Notes: a model not told the origin generated them from the sequence alone. Shown: positions 9,743 to 21,427, counted from the first letter of the stretch. The stretch: DNA of 64,000 nucleotides from Peltaster fructicola (GCA_001592805.2 CP051139.1:1488001-1552000); one strand, 5' to 3'. Numbers and translations: made by a program.

Positions 9743-10314
9743 TCTGAGCGGCATAACAAGGAGTTCTGGTGCATGGCATATGCATTTCCGGCCACGTGAG
9801 CACATCTCACTGCATAGAGCAGACCGGGAAGGCGAGATTGCTCGGTCACGGCATACTCATCTCTAACATAGCGACGTACGACATCCTCTAAAAGGACAGC
9901 GTATACGTTTTCAATGCCACTGTCTATGGTGGTGCAGCACAGACGGTCATGCGCGACCGTTGATCGAAACGTGGCTCAGCGTAAACTTTGCTAGAAACGC
10001 GTTCCAGAAATAACGATGGACGGCAATCATAGATCGACAGTGCTTCTAGCTTCACCACATACATGTACAGTACAGAGCTAGAAAGCTGTCACACGAGACG
10101 TCATCTGCAGGGACGACACTCGACAAATCTTGTTATGTATCGCATGTGAACGCTGTTTGTGCCGATCCTACAACCTGAGCCTTGGCAGCTGGTCCGCCTG
10201 TGCTCGTGTGCCTACTTCAGAGAAGCCGAAGCTCCCTCCACGACTCTCACATCCCGACCTTGAGTTTGACAACAATCCACCCACCCACCACGCCATGAAT
10301 CAGTTGCACCGATC
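9743..10314. other. Intergenic region before the TBC gene
   Basis: 572 bp between the E2 stop and the TBC start, same strand. It presumably contains the E2 3' region and the TBC promoter and leader. The last 120 bp are pyrimidine- and CCA-rich (CCACCCACCCACCAC near 10276-10291), typical of fungal leaders. No coding signal was recognised. Confidence 0.5.
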
Positions 10315-12441
10315 ATGAACTCGCATGCCAACACAGGCTATCCTGATCATTTCTCGAGACCGGAACCGCATCTTCCACTTCGACGAGCGTCATCACAGCG
10401 CTTACATTTCTACCACCAAGGTCCTCGACCTCTTTTCACATCTCAGCGAAACAATGTTCGAGGGTTCAACCCTTCACCTGTGACACCAACTCCACAGATC
10501 AACAATGTCACGGCAAGCTCGGAGCATGCGTTTGCAGGAAGAGATGAAAGGCACAAAATACCCTTCAGACCACCACTTGGTGTACAAGCGATGCAGCGCA
10601 GTCCAAGGAAGAACCGACCGCCGACGGACGGAGCAAACGACCAGCGTTCACATCCACCATCTCCTCTAATGATGCAGGGATCACAGGATAGCGTACATAG
10701 GTTGAGGCCCACCCAGTCGGTGGGAGACGGGCTGCGAAAGACAAGACGCACAACATCATCAACCTACTCTGCAGCACCATCGCCGCTGCTATCTGGCAAT
10801 TACTCTTCTGATTCGGTACCGGCAGTGAATGTCGCACAAGGGGAGATTAGAGAATCGATGCGATCAGCGATGACGGGCCAGTCCAGCCGTGTCAACTCTA
10901 GCAGTGTCAACACGGAGCACAGCAGTTTCATCACGGTTGACAGCTCAACAAGCGACTTCGTCCATGTCATGCCAAATTGGCCTGACGAGGAGTCGAGGGA
11001 TAGCTTCGATGTCGAAGATGCTATTGGCCTGTACGCGGAGGGCTTCGAAAGTGCAAGGAACAGCTTTGATGATCGTCCGAGGTCATCATTCGATCACCGA
11101 CCGAACACTGCGCAGCATCTAGAGACTCGTCCTCATATTCTGCACCGACGAAGCCAGAGTGCAAGCATTGTCGACAGGATTGTGCCGCCATCAGAGCGCA
11201 AGTCGCGCGTGACAACAAATGATAGCACACCCTTCAATCATCCTACGAATACTGCACCCGTGGCACGAGATCGCTATGGCTTCAAGAAAGCATCGCATTA
11301 TGTCAGCGTAGAGCAGTTCGATGCTTGGGACCGGATATATGTTGATCATCTCAATCGGCGACGGAAGAAATGGCACAACATCATGAAGTCGTATGGACTG
11401 ACCACCGATAAACCGATACGATTCCCTCCGAAGAGCGACAAGATCAAGCGATATGTTCGTAAAGGTATCCCGCCAGAGTGGCGTGGTGCAGCGTGGTTCT
11501 GGTATGCTGGCGGTCCTGGCATGTTGAAGAAGCACCCAGATCTCTACAGCAAATTGTTGCAAGACGTCAGTGAAGGTAAGCTGAGCGAGAACGATCGGGA
11601 GCATATCGAACGTGACCTCAACCGTACCTTTCCAGACAACATACGCTTCAAGCCAGATACTGTGTCGGGACAAACTGCTACCACCGGCAGAGCATCAAAG
11701 GAACCAGAGGTCTCGATCGTGAGGTCTTTACGAAGAGTTCTGCAGACGTTTGCTGTGCATAATCCGTCCATTGGCTACTGTCAGAGCCTTAACTTCATCG
11801 CTGGACTTCTGTTATTGTTTCTGGATGAGGACGAGGAGAAGAGCTTCATTCTGCTCAACCTGATAACGTCCACACATCTACCTGGCACACATGGTGTCAC
11901 ATTGGAGGGTGCGAACATTGATATCGCAGTTCTGATGAGCTGCATCAAAGACAGTCTCCCAAATGTATGGGCAAAGCTTGACGACAAGGCCGATGCTGCA
12001 GCACTACCACCAGTAGCGCAGACCTTGCGTCTTCCGACTGTCAGTCTGGCTACTACAGCGTGGTTCATGTCGCTCTTCGTAGGCACACTGCCCATCGAGT
12101 GTGTATTGCGCACATGGGACTGTCTTTTCTTCGAGGGCAGCAAGACGCTTTTCCGCATAGCACTCACGATCTTCAAGGCTGGCGAGAAACAAATCGTGGC
12201 TGTCAATGACCCGATGGAGATCTTTCAAGTCGTGCAGACCATACCACGGAGCATGCTCGATGTCAATAGCTTGTTGGATGTCTGCTTCCGCAGAAGAGGA
12301 GGCTTTGGCTATCTGAGTCAAGACGTGATCGAACGACGGCGCGAAGAGCGTAGGAAGCAGGTAAAGGCAGGTCTCGCAGGTCAGTCTAGTGCTCTCAACG
12401 GATGGCGATCTCGATGGCGTAGCAGGACTGCCAAATCGTGA
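10315..12441 (+). CDS. TBC-domain Rab GTPase-activating protein
   Basis: Single exon, 708 aa. The first ~330 residues are serine/proline-rich and probably disordered. The TBC domain starts near RKGIPPEWRGAAWFWYAGG (about residue 382) and runs to about residue 665. Both catalytic fingers are present: the arginine finger in IERDLNR (I431, D434, R437) and the glutamine finger in GYCQ (Y488, Q490). It should therefore stimulate GTP hydrolysis by a Rab/Ypt protein. The layout resembles the Gyp3/Msb3-Msb4 class that acts on Sec4-type Rabs at sites of polarised secretion, but this assignment is inference. A charged tail (RRREERRKQ) follows the domain. Confidence 0.9.
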   Translation: MNSHANTGYPDHFSRPEPHLPLRRASSQRLHFYHQGPRPLFTSQRNNVRGFNPSPVTPTPQINNVTASSEHAFAGRDERHKIPFRPPLGVQAMQRSPRKNRPPTDGANDQRSHPPSPLMMQGSQDSVHRLRPTQSVGDGLRKTRRTTSSTYSAAPSPLLSGNYSSDSVPAVNVAQGEIRESMRSAMTGQSSRVNSSSVNTEHSSFITVDSSTSDFVHVMPNWPDEESRDSFDVEDAIGLYAEGFESARNSFDDRPRSSFDHRPNTAQHLETRPHILHRRSQSASIVDRIVPPSERKSRVTTNDSTPFNHPTNTAPVARDRYGFKKASHYVSVEQFDAWDRIYVDHLNRRRKKWHNIMKSYGLTTDKPIRFPPKSDKIKRYVRKGIPPEWRGAAWFWYAGGPGMLKKHPDLYSKLLQDVSEGKLSENDREHIERDLNRTFPDNIRFKPDTVSGQTATTGRASKEPEVSIVRSLRRVLQTFAVHNPSIGYCQSLNFIAGLLLLFLDEDEEKSFILLNLITSTHLPGTHGVTLEGANIDIAVLMSCIKDSLPNVWAKLDDKADAAALPPVAQTLRLPTVSLATTAWFMSLFVGTLPIECVLRTWDCLFFEGSKTLFRIALTIFKAGEKQIVAVNDPMEIFQVVQTIPRSMLDVNSLLDVCFRRRGGFGYLSQDVIERRREERRKQVKAGLAGQSSALNGWRSRWRSRTAKS

Positions 12442-12635
12442 TGCGATTATTCTGAATAGCAGAACATTGGATGTTATCACCGCCGACGCGAGTACCAGTC
12501 GCGTCGCCTCACATGCATGTGAAGATCTCTCAAACTTGCACGCATTTCACACGTCATCGCGACACATTGTAACCTCAAACTTGTTTGGAGCTCTCTCTCT
12601 CATACCTACAATGCACACCATATTTCCTCTTCGCT

Positions 12636-13937
12636 ATGACAGAGAACTACTGGCTCTTCGAGCTAGACGACGATGAAGCTGGCCTGATCGCGCTCGGCAA
12701 GGTAGTACTCCTGAATGTGCGGTGGACGTACCCTGACAAGCAATAGCGTAAGATCGTCGAATATGTGATCGAACCGCTGCAAGCACTCCTCTCCAAGACT
12801 GCTATCAAAGCATACCTCACAACAGCACTCGTCACAGTAGTAGCATTCTTCCTGCTTCTGCTCGCGTTCGCAGCATACATCCTCTTCTACTGGTCATATA
12901 TACCACAAATCGGCTTCGAAAGTGCAATACACCTCCAATTCGACAATGTGTTTGACTCTTCTCAGGCATATCAGAACTCTCTGGGCGTGGTGAGAACCTA
13001 CCCTTACGGCCATGTGGACATCGCGCCATATGTCATCAGCAACCAACGATACGATATCGCTGTTGAGATCACACTCCCGCGCACAGCAGAGAACATTGCA
13101 GCAGGCAACTTCATGCTAGACGTTGCGCTTAAAGGACCAGCGAAGAAGAGAGCTGCAACTGAGCTGGGAGAAGCGATAAGAGATGGCGTGCTGAGCATCA
13201 ACGAGGACAATGCAAACGTACTGGCGCGATCGCGACGCCCAGCCATCATACCATACCGCTCGAGGATTACCGATCTAGTCTACAGAATCAGCGAGCTCCA
13301 CTGGTATTTGCTCGGAGCACGGCAGGAGTCAGAAAAGATCAGAATATCCGCATTCGAGGGTGTCTCCTTCGCACAAGGCTGGCGTAACATACCAACCAGC
13401 TTGCGCCTCGAGGTACAGAGCATACGACGGATGCAGTTCTACGAGGTCAAGGTATACTTCAAGGCACGTTTCTCTGGTCTTCGCTGGTTCATGTACAACT
13501 ACCAATTCACGGCGACAGTCGTGTTCGTGAGCTGGTTCTGGACTACAGAGCTCCTCTTTGCTGCTGTCGCCTGGGCTGCGATCGTCTATTCTGAGAATGA
13601 CCCTGCCACGGCAAAATCCGCAGAAGTGCATGAGATCGCGGAACGTGTCAAGCAAGAAGGCGAGGACGATGAGAAGAAGTACATGTCGGACACAGATCGC
13701 ACATTCCCGACACTCAGCAGTCAGACGCCTTTGAGATATCAATCACCGGATGTCAAGCAGGAAGAGATGCCGACACCATTGCAGGCTGCACCTGTACCTG
13801 GTCTCGAAGCTGACGACGAGGACGAAGATGCTGATACCTTCATGGATTCTGGTCTCGGAACCAGTCTGGAGAGTGGACCTGGACGATCCAGCAGTATGAG
13901 GAAGCGCCGCAACAAGCCCAGTGTTGGAGATCGATGA
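12636..13937 (+). CDS. SEI1: Seipin (two exons)
   Basis: Model: 12636-12701 joined to 12747-13937 (45-nt intron ending CTGACAAGCAATAG), 418 aa. Seipin is an ER oligomer that organises lipid droplet formation and triacylglycerol flow. Two membrane segments flank a lumenal domain: residues ~46-71 (TTALVTVVAFFLLLLAFAAYILF) and ~276-303 (FTATVVFVSWFWTTELLFAAVA). Between them lie the seipin-typical stretches YD..VE..LP.....N..G.FM..V and RRPAIIPYRS. The cytosolic tail (about 115 residues) is acidic and disordered. The intron is required because read-through meets a stop, and the frame of the main ORF has no upstream ATG without it. Confidence 0.92.
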
Positions 13938-14651
13938 TAATGTCCTGGACAGCTGATTGGGCAGTTCATCTGTTGCAGTCCTCCAGGCAGTAATGCAGTT
14001 GCAATCTTGTACTATTATTCGGCTCCTGTTCGCCATTGTCACTGTGGAGGTGATAAGTTGTTTTGAGGATGCATCTTGCAGCTCAGCAGGGTTGAGCTCG
14101 ATCCCTTGGAACGAATGCGGGCGGCCATGTGCGACGGGAACTATGGAGCTCCTCCCATGGGAATGAAGTCCCTGCATCACTGCCGACACTCAGTAGGACG
14201 CTCCACTGCCGAACTGCGTTCTCGGCGGCATCCTATGCCATTGGACCTTGTAGCATCTAGGCAAGCATCGAACAATATGAGCAAGACTAAATGAAAGATC
14301 AAGGAACGTCGTGCATTGATCTGATAATGGTTGCTCGAGGCTAGATCGTACAGGTGCGGAACAAGCTAATGTCGATCATGCACTTTTGAATCGCATGCAG
14401 ACAACTCAACTCCACTATCTCCAGTGCCCTCCCCAATCATTCCATCCTTGTACATCCCCCGACGCACTCGTACATTGTTACTAGGCCATTCGCGATTCAG
14501 TCATCTCCTGTCGTGAGGAGTTTAGTCGGTGGCTGGCAGAGTGACGAAATAGTCAGGCTAGACGAAAGTCGACTGCAGCACTTCCGCAACACAGACTCTC
14601 GACAAATCTCAAGCACTCACAATCACACATACATCATTCGCGCCGAGACAC
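13938..14651. other. Intergenic region
   Basis: 714 bp between seipin and the next plus-strand gene. No conserved frame, repeat or RNA gene was recognised; it probably holds the seipin 3' end plus the promoter and leader of the gene at 14652. Confidence 0.5.
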
Positions 14652-15302
14652 ATGACAATGGCGTCGCGTAATCGGAAATCGTTCCTCACATACGAGCCTG
14701 TGGCCTTCTCTCTGACGGAAGGCACAAATATCCCGCCTCCAAAAGCGTCACCTCCATCTACAGCCAATGGCCAACCAATCCAGTTACGAACACCTGCGCA
14801 GCTCAATGGCAGCTCCGATGCTCACCAGCCGACTTCAGATGACGCTACAAGAGCAGACAGTCTTAACAGTCCTCAATCGCCATCTATCACCAGCAAATCA
14901 CCACGTCCGCAAGGAGTCAGGAGGTTATTTAGTCTGAACAGCCTGCGTTCGTCCTTTAGCAGCTCAAGAGCTTCGCTGTCCATACCTCGAGAGGAACAAG
15001 ATGACCACAATATCGACCACGCCAAAAGACCACTTTCGCCGAGTGCTTCAGTCACCACAACGGCATCGACGCCAGTTCGACCGCCTTCTCGTAGCACGAA
15101 GAAGAGCAGCAGCTGGTTCTCCAGGAAGAGTGGTCATTGGGGCAATGGCGCTCTCGCATCAATAGGAGAGAACGGTCAGCCAGATAGCAAGAGGCTCAGA
15201 GATCAAAGCCCTGCACCACTGCTGCCAGAGATCAACACACTCAAGGGCGGCAATCTAAACAATGGAGAGGTGGAGTGGGACGAGAAATTGTTCAAGAAAT
15301 GA
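14652..15302 (+). CDS. Hypothetical disordered Ser-rich protein
   Basis: Single exon, 216 aa; I do not recognise the family. An alternative start lies two codons downstream (MTMAS to MAS). It is dominated by Ser, Pro and Thr and is probably disordered. Short ordered-looking islands are FLTYEPVAFSLTEGTN (residues ~11-26), RRLFSLNSLRSSFSSSRASLS (~89-109, with repeated R-x-x-S kinase-type sites), SSSWFSRKSGHWGNGAL (~152-168), and a C-terminal EVEWDEKLFKK. Such islands at both ends suggest selection and a real gene. A regulatory or scaffold role is possible but unproven. No signal peptide or membrane segment is visible. Confidence 0.6.
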   Translation: MTMASRNRKSFLTYEPVAFSLTEGTNIPPPKASPPSTANGQPIQLRTPAQLNGSSDAHQPTSDDATRADSLNSPQSPSITSKSPRPQGVRRLFSLNSLRSSFSSSRASLSIPREEQDDHNIDHAKRPLSPSASVTTTASTPVRPPSRSTKKSSSWFSRKSGHWGNGALASIGENGQPDSKRLRDQSPAPLLPEINTLKGGNLNNGEVEWDEKLFKK

Positions 15303-16124
15303 AGGCTGCTGTGCTGAGAGACTGTAAAGAGCTGATACCCCCTATTCGAGAACGTGTTTTAATGTCGACATGGCGATGCTGCTGGCAGACGTGCCTCGTG
15401 CACAGCTCGTGAAGAGATTCTGCTTTCGAAATCAATACCCAATCTGTTTCATTCTTGCGTGGTCGGTAGACTCCTGTATCTTATGTCGTGCTCGGCATTC
15501 CAAGAAACTCACTCAATAGTGCTCCTACCGATATGTTACTCGAGTGTTCCGGATGACGCCAATGAAGGCTTGCCATTATTGATGCTTAGCGAACTCTCTT
15601 TCGACGGTTGTGCACGGTCTCGGGGAACAAGGTCTTTTCTGATGCTGACTCTCGACACATCTTGGTCCGGCCCATCAGCACAACTCGTCTTACCGCTAAG
15701 CTGAGTGAAGTCGGGAAGTCCATCAACGGAAGGCCTCAGTGCAGGACTGCACATTGAGGACGTTCGTGGTCACAAGCAACAGTTACTCAACTCTCGCCGG
15801 TTCATGAAGCTGTCGGCACAGTACGAGCCACGTATTGCCCTCTCACGCCGATGCGTGGCAGTGCATGCGGCCGTTGGCGCCATCCTGCGGTCGTCGAGAG
15901 GAGTCTAGTCAGACACGGTAGCGACAATGCTGTGCTCGTAGGAAGAGTGGCGAGAAGTCATGTGGGGTCGGGTATACATGTATGACTCGGTCAATGACTA
16001 CAGCATCATGATCGCCTGCTATATGATCTCAACAGTCTCTATACTACAACCTATGCAACACAAACTATACCTGCGATGATCATACGAATACGAAGGTAAT
16101 CGACGATCACATAACACAGGCATT
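15303..16124. other. Intergenic region
   Basis: 822 bp without a recognisable gene. Two back-to-back plus frames (15459-15704 and 15705-15908) read through here but resemble no family and have random-looking composition. The stretch probably contains the 3' end of the previous gene and the promoter of the GTPase gene. Confidence 0.5.
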
Positions 16125-18108
16125 ATGGCCACGAGACAAGAGCGCTACAAGCAGGCGCCACAGACAGCTTCCGAGAGGCGTGCAGGCGAGTCTGTGAGTC
16201 GCTTTCCTTACACAGTGATCTACCTGACATCCACAGGCACTTAGTGACTTCGCAGACTATGTCCAGCAGCAGCAAGCACTGCGCAAGCCACCGCTCGGTA
16301 TTGTAGCCACCAATGGCTCCGACAGCAAGCACGAACACGCAGAGCTCGACATCCTTGACACACTCAATCTGAACGATGACAAGCCTCGTGTACGATTAAA
16401 GGACCTGCTTCTTGACAGCTCTGATACCTCCGACGACAGCGTAAAGCAGCTACATGATATCATAAGCAGCAGGCTCGACGAAGGCCATGGCGAGTGCTTG
16501 TTTGACATAGGACTCGAGGAGAACGGCGACTCGCAAGGTCTCGATCAAACACAATGGAAGACGGCATTAGCGCGAATACAAAAGCTATGCGACAATAGCA
16601 AGGCAGATTGGCGCATACTGATGACGAAGAACGTCAAGGATAGCGACGTAGATGTCGGCAACGAGCTCAAGAAAGAGAACGGCTGCGTCGGCAAAGTTAT
16701 GATTAGGCGGCGACCAGAAGAGATCGACGACACGATCGAGACACGCATAGCAGTTGTGGGCAATGTTGATGCTGGCAAGAGTACGCTGCTAGGAGTGCTG
16801 GTCAAAGGTGGACTTGATGACGGTCGTGGCAAGGCACGTGTCAACTTGTTCCGACATAAGCACGAAATGGAGTCTGGCAGGACCAGCTCTGTTGGCATGG
16901 AAATCATGGGTTTCGACACAAAGGGAGAAGTCGTTGTCTCAGGTGTGCCAGGTCGTAAGCTGAGCTGGGAGGAGATCGGAAAGCGCAGCGCCAAAGTCAT
17001 CTCCTTCACAGATCTCGCGGGCCATGAACGATATCTGCGCACGACTGTGTTCGGTCTGCTCAGTTCAGAACCGAACTACTGTCTGCTCATGGTGGCAGCC
17101 AACAACGGTCTCATCGGGATGAGCAAAGAGCATCTGGGCATTGCATTGGCGCTGAATGTCCCGGTCATGGTTGTCATCACGAAGATCGACATCTGCCCAC
17201 CTCAAATCTTGCAACAGACCATCACGCAGCTGACCAAGATCTTGAAGTCCCCTGGAGCACGAAAGATACCAATCTTCATCAAGAACCGCGAAGAGTGCAT
17301 CAACACAGCTACACAGTTCGTCAGCCAACGGATATGTCCTATCTTCCAGGTTTCCAACGTCACTGGCGAGTCTCTCGATCTCGTACGCGAGTTTCTGAAC
17401 ATACTGCCACATCATGGCAAGTACGACATCGATGCACCGTTCGAGTTTCATGTCAACGACACCTTCTCGGTGCCATTCGTGGGCACCGTGGTCAGTGGAG
17501 TCGTGAAGTCAGGTGTCGTCCACGCCGGCGACACTGTGCTTGTGGGTCCAGACTCGCTCGGACAATTCACCAGCACGACTATCCGATCGATCGAGAGGAA
17601 GCGAATACCGGTTCCAGCCTGCTCAGCAGGCCAGTCAGCATCTTTCGCGTTACGTCGAGTGCGGCGCAAAGATGTGAGAAAGGGTATGGTCGTGCTTCTG
17701 GCCAAGTCAGAGGCCAATCCAAACGCTCCAGCACCACAGCCAAAGGTCTATCGAGAGTTCGTGGCAGAGGTATTGATCTTGTCACATGCCACAACCATTC
17801 GCACCAAATACCAGGCAATGCTCCATGTTGGACCAGTCAGTCAGACGTGTGCCATCATCGACATCGATCGAGCATATATCAGAACGGGAGACAGAGCCAC
17901 AGTGGCCTTTAGATTCGTACAGAGACCTGAGTTTTTGGCCATCGGCGATCGAATATTGTTCAGAGAGGGCAGGACGAAAGGCTTGGGCATAGTCAAGCAG
18001 GTCGGCTATGACCCTGAGAAACCACTCAATCCAAATGCCTCGAAGGACAACACTATCAAACCAGAGAGCGAGCCTATACCAGCACAAACTGCTGCCGTTG
18101 GAGCTTGA
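16125..18108 (+). CDS. GTPBP1/GTPBP2-like translational GTPase (two exons)
   Basis: Model: 16125-16193 joined to 16237-18108 (43-nt intron GTGAGT..CTGAC..ACAG), 646 aa. It belongs to the EF1A-like GTPase family of GTPBP1/2, implicated in mRNA surveillance and ribosome rescue in animals; the fungal role is less studied. The G1 loop GNVDAGKST (198-206), G3 DLAGHE (282-287) and G4 TKID (338-341) are intact, followed by EF-Tu-like beta-barrel domains 2 and 3 (FVGTVVSGVVKSG and the region from VYREFVAEVLIL to the C-terminus). DLAGHE instead of the more usual DTPGHE is typical of this family. The start was moved upstream of the long ORF because the short first exon gives a clean ATG and splice phase 0. 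Confidence 0.92.
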
Positions 18109-18429
18109 TGATAAGTACGATAACGATCTTGTATCAACATGCCTATTATGAGCGTCCACCACGGACGTGGCTACTCCGTTTCCCAGACTATCGGCGGAAC
18201 CATTATAGAGGTTTGCGGTTTGGTCAAAGCCAATGTGTTGTGATGTGGACTTCATCGTGCATGAGATGTATTCTGGCCGGGTCCTACCGATCTTGACGAC
18301 GTTACGCCCTCTTTGTCAGCCTGCATACTCTGACAACTGACACGTATTATACTCATAACATGGTTCACTATCGTTGGCCACAGCACCTTATTGTTGTCGC
18401 GTTGCTCGATTAGCATTCCGTCCTCAAAT
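18109..18429. other. Intergenic region
   Basis: 321 bp between the GTPase gene and the oxidoreductase gene. Nothing recognised apart from a presumed promoter. Confidence 0.4.
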
Positions 18430-19585
18430 ATGTCTGCTACACAGTCTATCGAGAAGAGGCTACGAGTCGGTGTCGTGGGAGCAGGTGAAGTCGCACAGGT
18501 CGTTCACTTGCCTGTCCTATCATTGTTGAGTCACCTCTATACCACAACAGCTATCTGTGATGTCTCGAGGAAGGTGCGGACGCTGTCTTCTTCGAAGTGC
18601 ACAAGACTGATGGTTACAGACTGCTCAACACTGCGCGAGCAAGTTCCATATTCCATTCTCCGCGACCAATGCTACTGAGGTTCTGAGTCATCCAGATGTC
18701 GACGTCGTGTTCATCCTTACTTCTGACGAGTACCACGAACCCTACACCATCGCAGCACTGCAAGCTGGTAAACATGTCATGGTCGAGAAGCCACTCACAT
18801 TATCTACACCTTCCGCCAAGAGGATTATCGCTGCCGAAGCAGCTTCTGGCCGAATCGTCTTCGTATGCTACATGAGGCGATATGCTCCCTCGTTCGAGGC
18901 TTTCAAGCGTGAGGTGGCATCGATACCTCGAATCTTGTATGCTCGGTCCCGTGACTTTCCAGGCCCGAATCCAACGTTCGTTGCGCAGTCAGGTGCGTTC
19001 GCTGTGAGGAACAACGACATTCCAGCTGCCTTAGACAAGGAACGAACTGAGCGGATTGATGCTCTCATCGCAGAGGTCTTTTCCAAGCCAACGCCCGAGG
19101 CGGTAACGTACTGTCGGTTCCTTAACACTCTTGGTTCACACGACATCTCACTGATGCGAGAAGTGCTCGGGATGCCAGAGAGCATCGGAGGCGTTTCAGT
19201 CAACGATCCTGTTTACTCTGCAATGTTCAATTATCGTGGCCCGTCGGGCAGCTTTGCAGTCACCTATGAGTCCGGTTGGGATGATGTGCCCGATTTCGAC
19301 GCACATCTCGCCATCTATGGCCAGACCAAGCGGGTTACTATCAAGTACGATACGCCCTTTGTAAAAGGACTGCCGATCAAGGTCAGCGTTCAAGAGAAGA
19401 CTGAGCAGGGGATACAAACGCGCGAGATCATTTCTTCGTATGAAGATGCGTACACGGCCGAGCTACAGGAGCTCTACGAGTGCATAGTCAACGGCAAGCC
19501 TGTCAAGACGACCGCGAGTGATGCGCTGCAAGACTTGCAGATCTACGACATGATGTACCGAAAATGGCTGAAGAGAGATGAATAG
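18430..19585 (+). CDS. Gfo/Idh/MocA family oxidoreductase (two exons)
   Basis: Model: 18430-18573 joined to 18620-19585 (46-nt intron with a weak GTGCGG donor), 369 aa. The N-terminal Rossmann motif VGVVGAGEVAQ (residues ~12-22) binds NAD(P). The family signature EKPLTLS follows after HPDVDVVFILTSDEYHEPYTIAALQAGKHVMV.., where the Lys of EKP helps bind cofactor. The C-terminal alpha/beta domain holds the substrate site. Members act on sugars, inositol or related polyols; the substrate here cannot be told. The splice is supported because it joins AICDVSRK to a segment reading CASKFHIPFSATNATEVL in frame. A single-exon reading would start inside the Rossmann fold. Confidence 0.85.
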
Positions 19586-20061
19586 AGCCAGCGACGAACC
19601 TGTGAGACATAGAATAGGTCTTGCTACGGTCATGTCGCTTGTCGTACCAATGCTCATATGTAAAACGTCTCGTAGATGAGCTCGTACAGGTTTGAAACCA
19701 GTATTCACTTTATCTTGTCGTGCTTGCCCGCGTTAATCGACTGAGCACCGTGCTGCTCAACAGGTCCACATCACGGTCGATTGATGATACTCCGAGCAGC
19801 GGCTGTCCATTGTTGAGCTCGAAGAGGTTCTCGTTGTAGCAGTGTTGATATATGAAAAGTATTTTGAGCTTGAGGTCTCCCTGTCGGGAGAGAGCCGCAG
19901 CTTCGGCGAAGCTAATTCTAGCAAATTCACAGTTCCATCAGGTCGTCGACAGGAGCATTACGACCGGCACGTGCTATCACTTTCATCTGCATCTCTCATC
20001 GTCGCACGCCCTTCAAACTGTCAATCACATCATCACAGACACATAACCACCGACAGCAACC
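19586..20061. other. Intergenic region before TOM22
   Basis: 476 bp. It presumably contains the oxidoreductase 3' end and the TOM22 promoter and leader; the last 60 bp are C/A-rich. No gene recognised. Confidence 0.45.
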
Positions 20062-20582
20062 ATGGTCAAGCTCGAAGAGGTACCAGATGAGGAGTTCTTG
20101 AACGAGCAGCCAGGACCAAAGAACGACGAGGACGACTGGGACACCGATGAGGGTACGACAGCCATCTTACACGTGCTGTAGTGCGCGACTGACGCAAAGC
20201 AGTAGAAGACGACGATGTCAGTGATGTTTCGGAAGCAGACTATGACGAAACGCTCGCAGATCGAGTAGCAGCACTGAAGGACATGGTCCCTCCCACATAC
20301 CGCAAGCACATCGTGAACGCCGCATCGACAGGGTACTCGTGGGCAGCAAGAGGAGCCGCCTTCTCGGGCAGCGCATTGTGGATCCTAAGTACAAGTGCTT
20401 TGCTGCTGGGCGTGCCATGGGCGTTGGCCTTCAGTGAAGAGCAGCAGGTCCAGGAGATGGAGCGAGAGATGCGCATGCAGCAAGGCGGTGCTGAGGTAAG
20501 GCAGAAACGCAACGATTGGGAACCTAACTGACAACGATAGCTTTTGACCACAGGTACTCAACAGGCCAAGGCAGCATTGTAA
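20062..20582 (+). CDS. TOM22: Mitochondrial import receptor subunit Tom22 (three exons)
   Basis: Model: 20062-20152, 20203-20495, 20541-20582 (introns 50 and 45 nt), 141 aa. Tom22 is the central receptor and organiser of the outer-membrane TOM translocase. The N-terminal cytosolic part is strongly acidic (NDEDDWDTDE, EDDDVSDVSEAD), as needed to bind presequences. The conserved ETLADRVAALKD.VPP precedes the single membrane span (about residues 86-107, ALWILSTSALLLGVPWALAF) and the short intermembrane-space tail. Each intron is needed to keep frame, and the last exon encodes only 13 residues. It is convergent with the F-box-like gene, 48 bp away. Confidence 0.93.
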
Positions 20583-20630
20583 GAGCAAGGATACAACGGA
20601 CAAGCTGAATGCTACTGTACAACCTCTGTA

Positions 20631-21427
20631 TCATATTCTCGACTCATCCTCGTCATCCTCCGCGTCATCAACATACTCTGCGCTCATGATCTTCGTTAGA
20701 TATTCCTTCAAGCTGATGCCATCCTTCTCGATACTACGATTCCCAAGCACATCGACCCGAATTGAGCCTCTGATCTCCATGGCCTTCAATGGATCCCAAA
20801 GGGCTATATTGACATCCAGGATTGTCTTTGGATCCTGCCCAAGCGGAATGGTGAGAATGAATTTCTTGAGCCGTCGGCCATACTCCATGACCTTCACAAG
20901 GGCACTGAGATGAGCAGTCATTCGAAAGACCCAACCTTCATCTTCGGCGGCCTTCCAGACGTGTATGGCCAAGTGCAGCCGTCGGAGGTCTGCGAAGAGT
21001 CTTGGGTAGTACCACGGCAGTGGTGATATGAGCACTCCCTCAGGCCCTGCCTCATCGGTGCACCGTTTCCAGGTCTGATATCGCATGCCACTAGAAGAAA
21101 CATGTGTTGGTCGTTGCATGTAGACATCTGCTGTACGTTAGTCTGTCGCCAACGACCACTGTATGACTCACTGCTCAACATCAGCATTGTCTTGAGCATT
21201 GTGAATAGGAGAACATACCTCCAGAGTGCCTCATTGCACCTATAGTAAGTCTGTATCGAATCAATGCGCAGTTGACGGCATACTTGCGTGACGGGAATCA
21301 TATATGCTCCTCTATCGCCCGTCCATGACGGCACTGACAACTCGACTGAACGATCAAGTCTCACAACATAAGCCAGAATGCTCTCTCGCAGCTCGAACGG
21401 CAGGCTCAGTAACGTGGCTTGTGCCAT
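20631..21427 (-). CDS. F-box-like protein, LPxELR type (two exons)
   Basis: Model: complement of 21172-21427 and 20631-21130 (41-nt intron GTGAGT..CTAAC..ACAG), 251 aa. The start LLSLPFELRESILAYVV is the F-box-like opening of a large Dothideomycete family, followed by VTQVCRQLRIDSIQTYYRCNEALW, the usual second signature of these proteins. The remainder is alpha/beta with an acidic tail (EYVDDAEDDEDES). A true F-box would link substrates to Skp1-Cullin ligases, but these short 'LPxELR' proteins are mostly uncharacterised. The intron was chosen because the downstream frame has an in-frame stop just before the branch site. Confidence 0.7.

Noticed and set aside
15459-15908. Two adjoining plus-strand frames of 81 and 67 codons
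   Set aside because: Random-looking composition, no splice join that would unite them convincingly, no family resemblance.
17295-17912. 205-codon frame inside the GTPBP1-like gene
   Set aside because: Alternate frame of a strongly supported coding exon; Arg/Ser/His-rich shadow composition.
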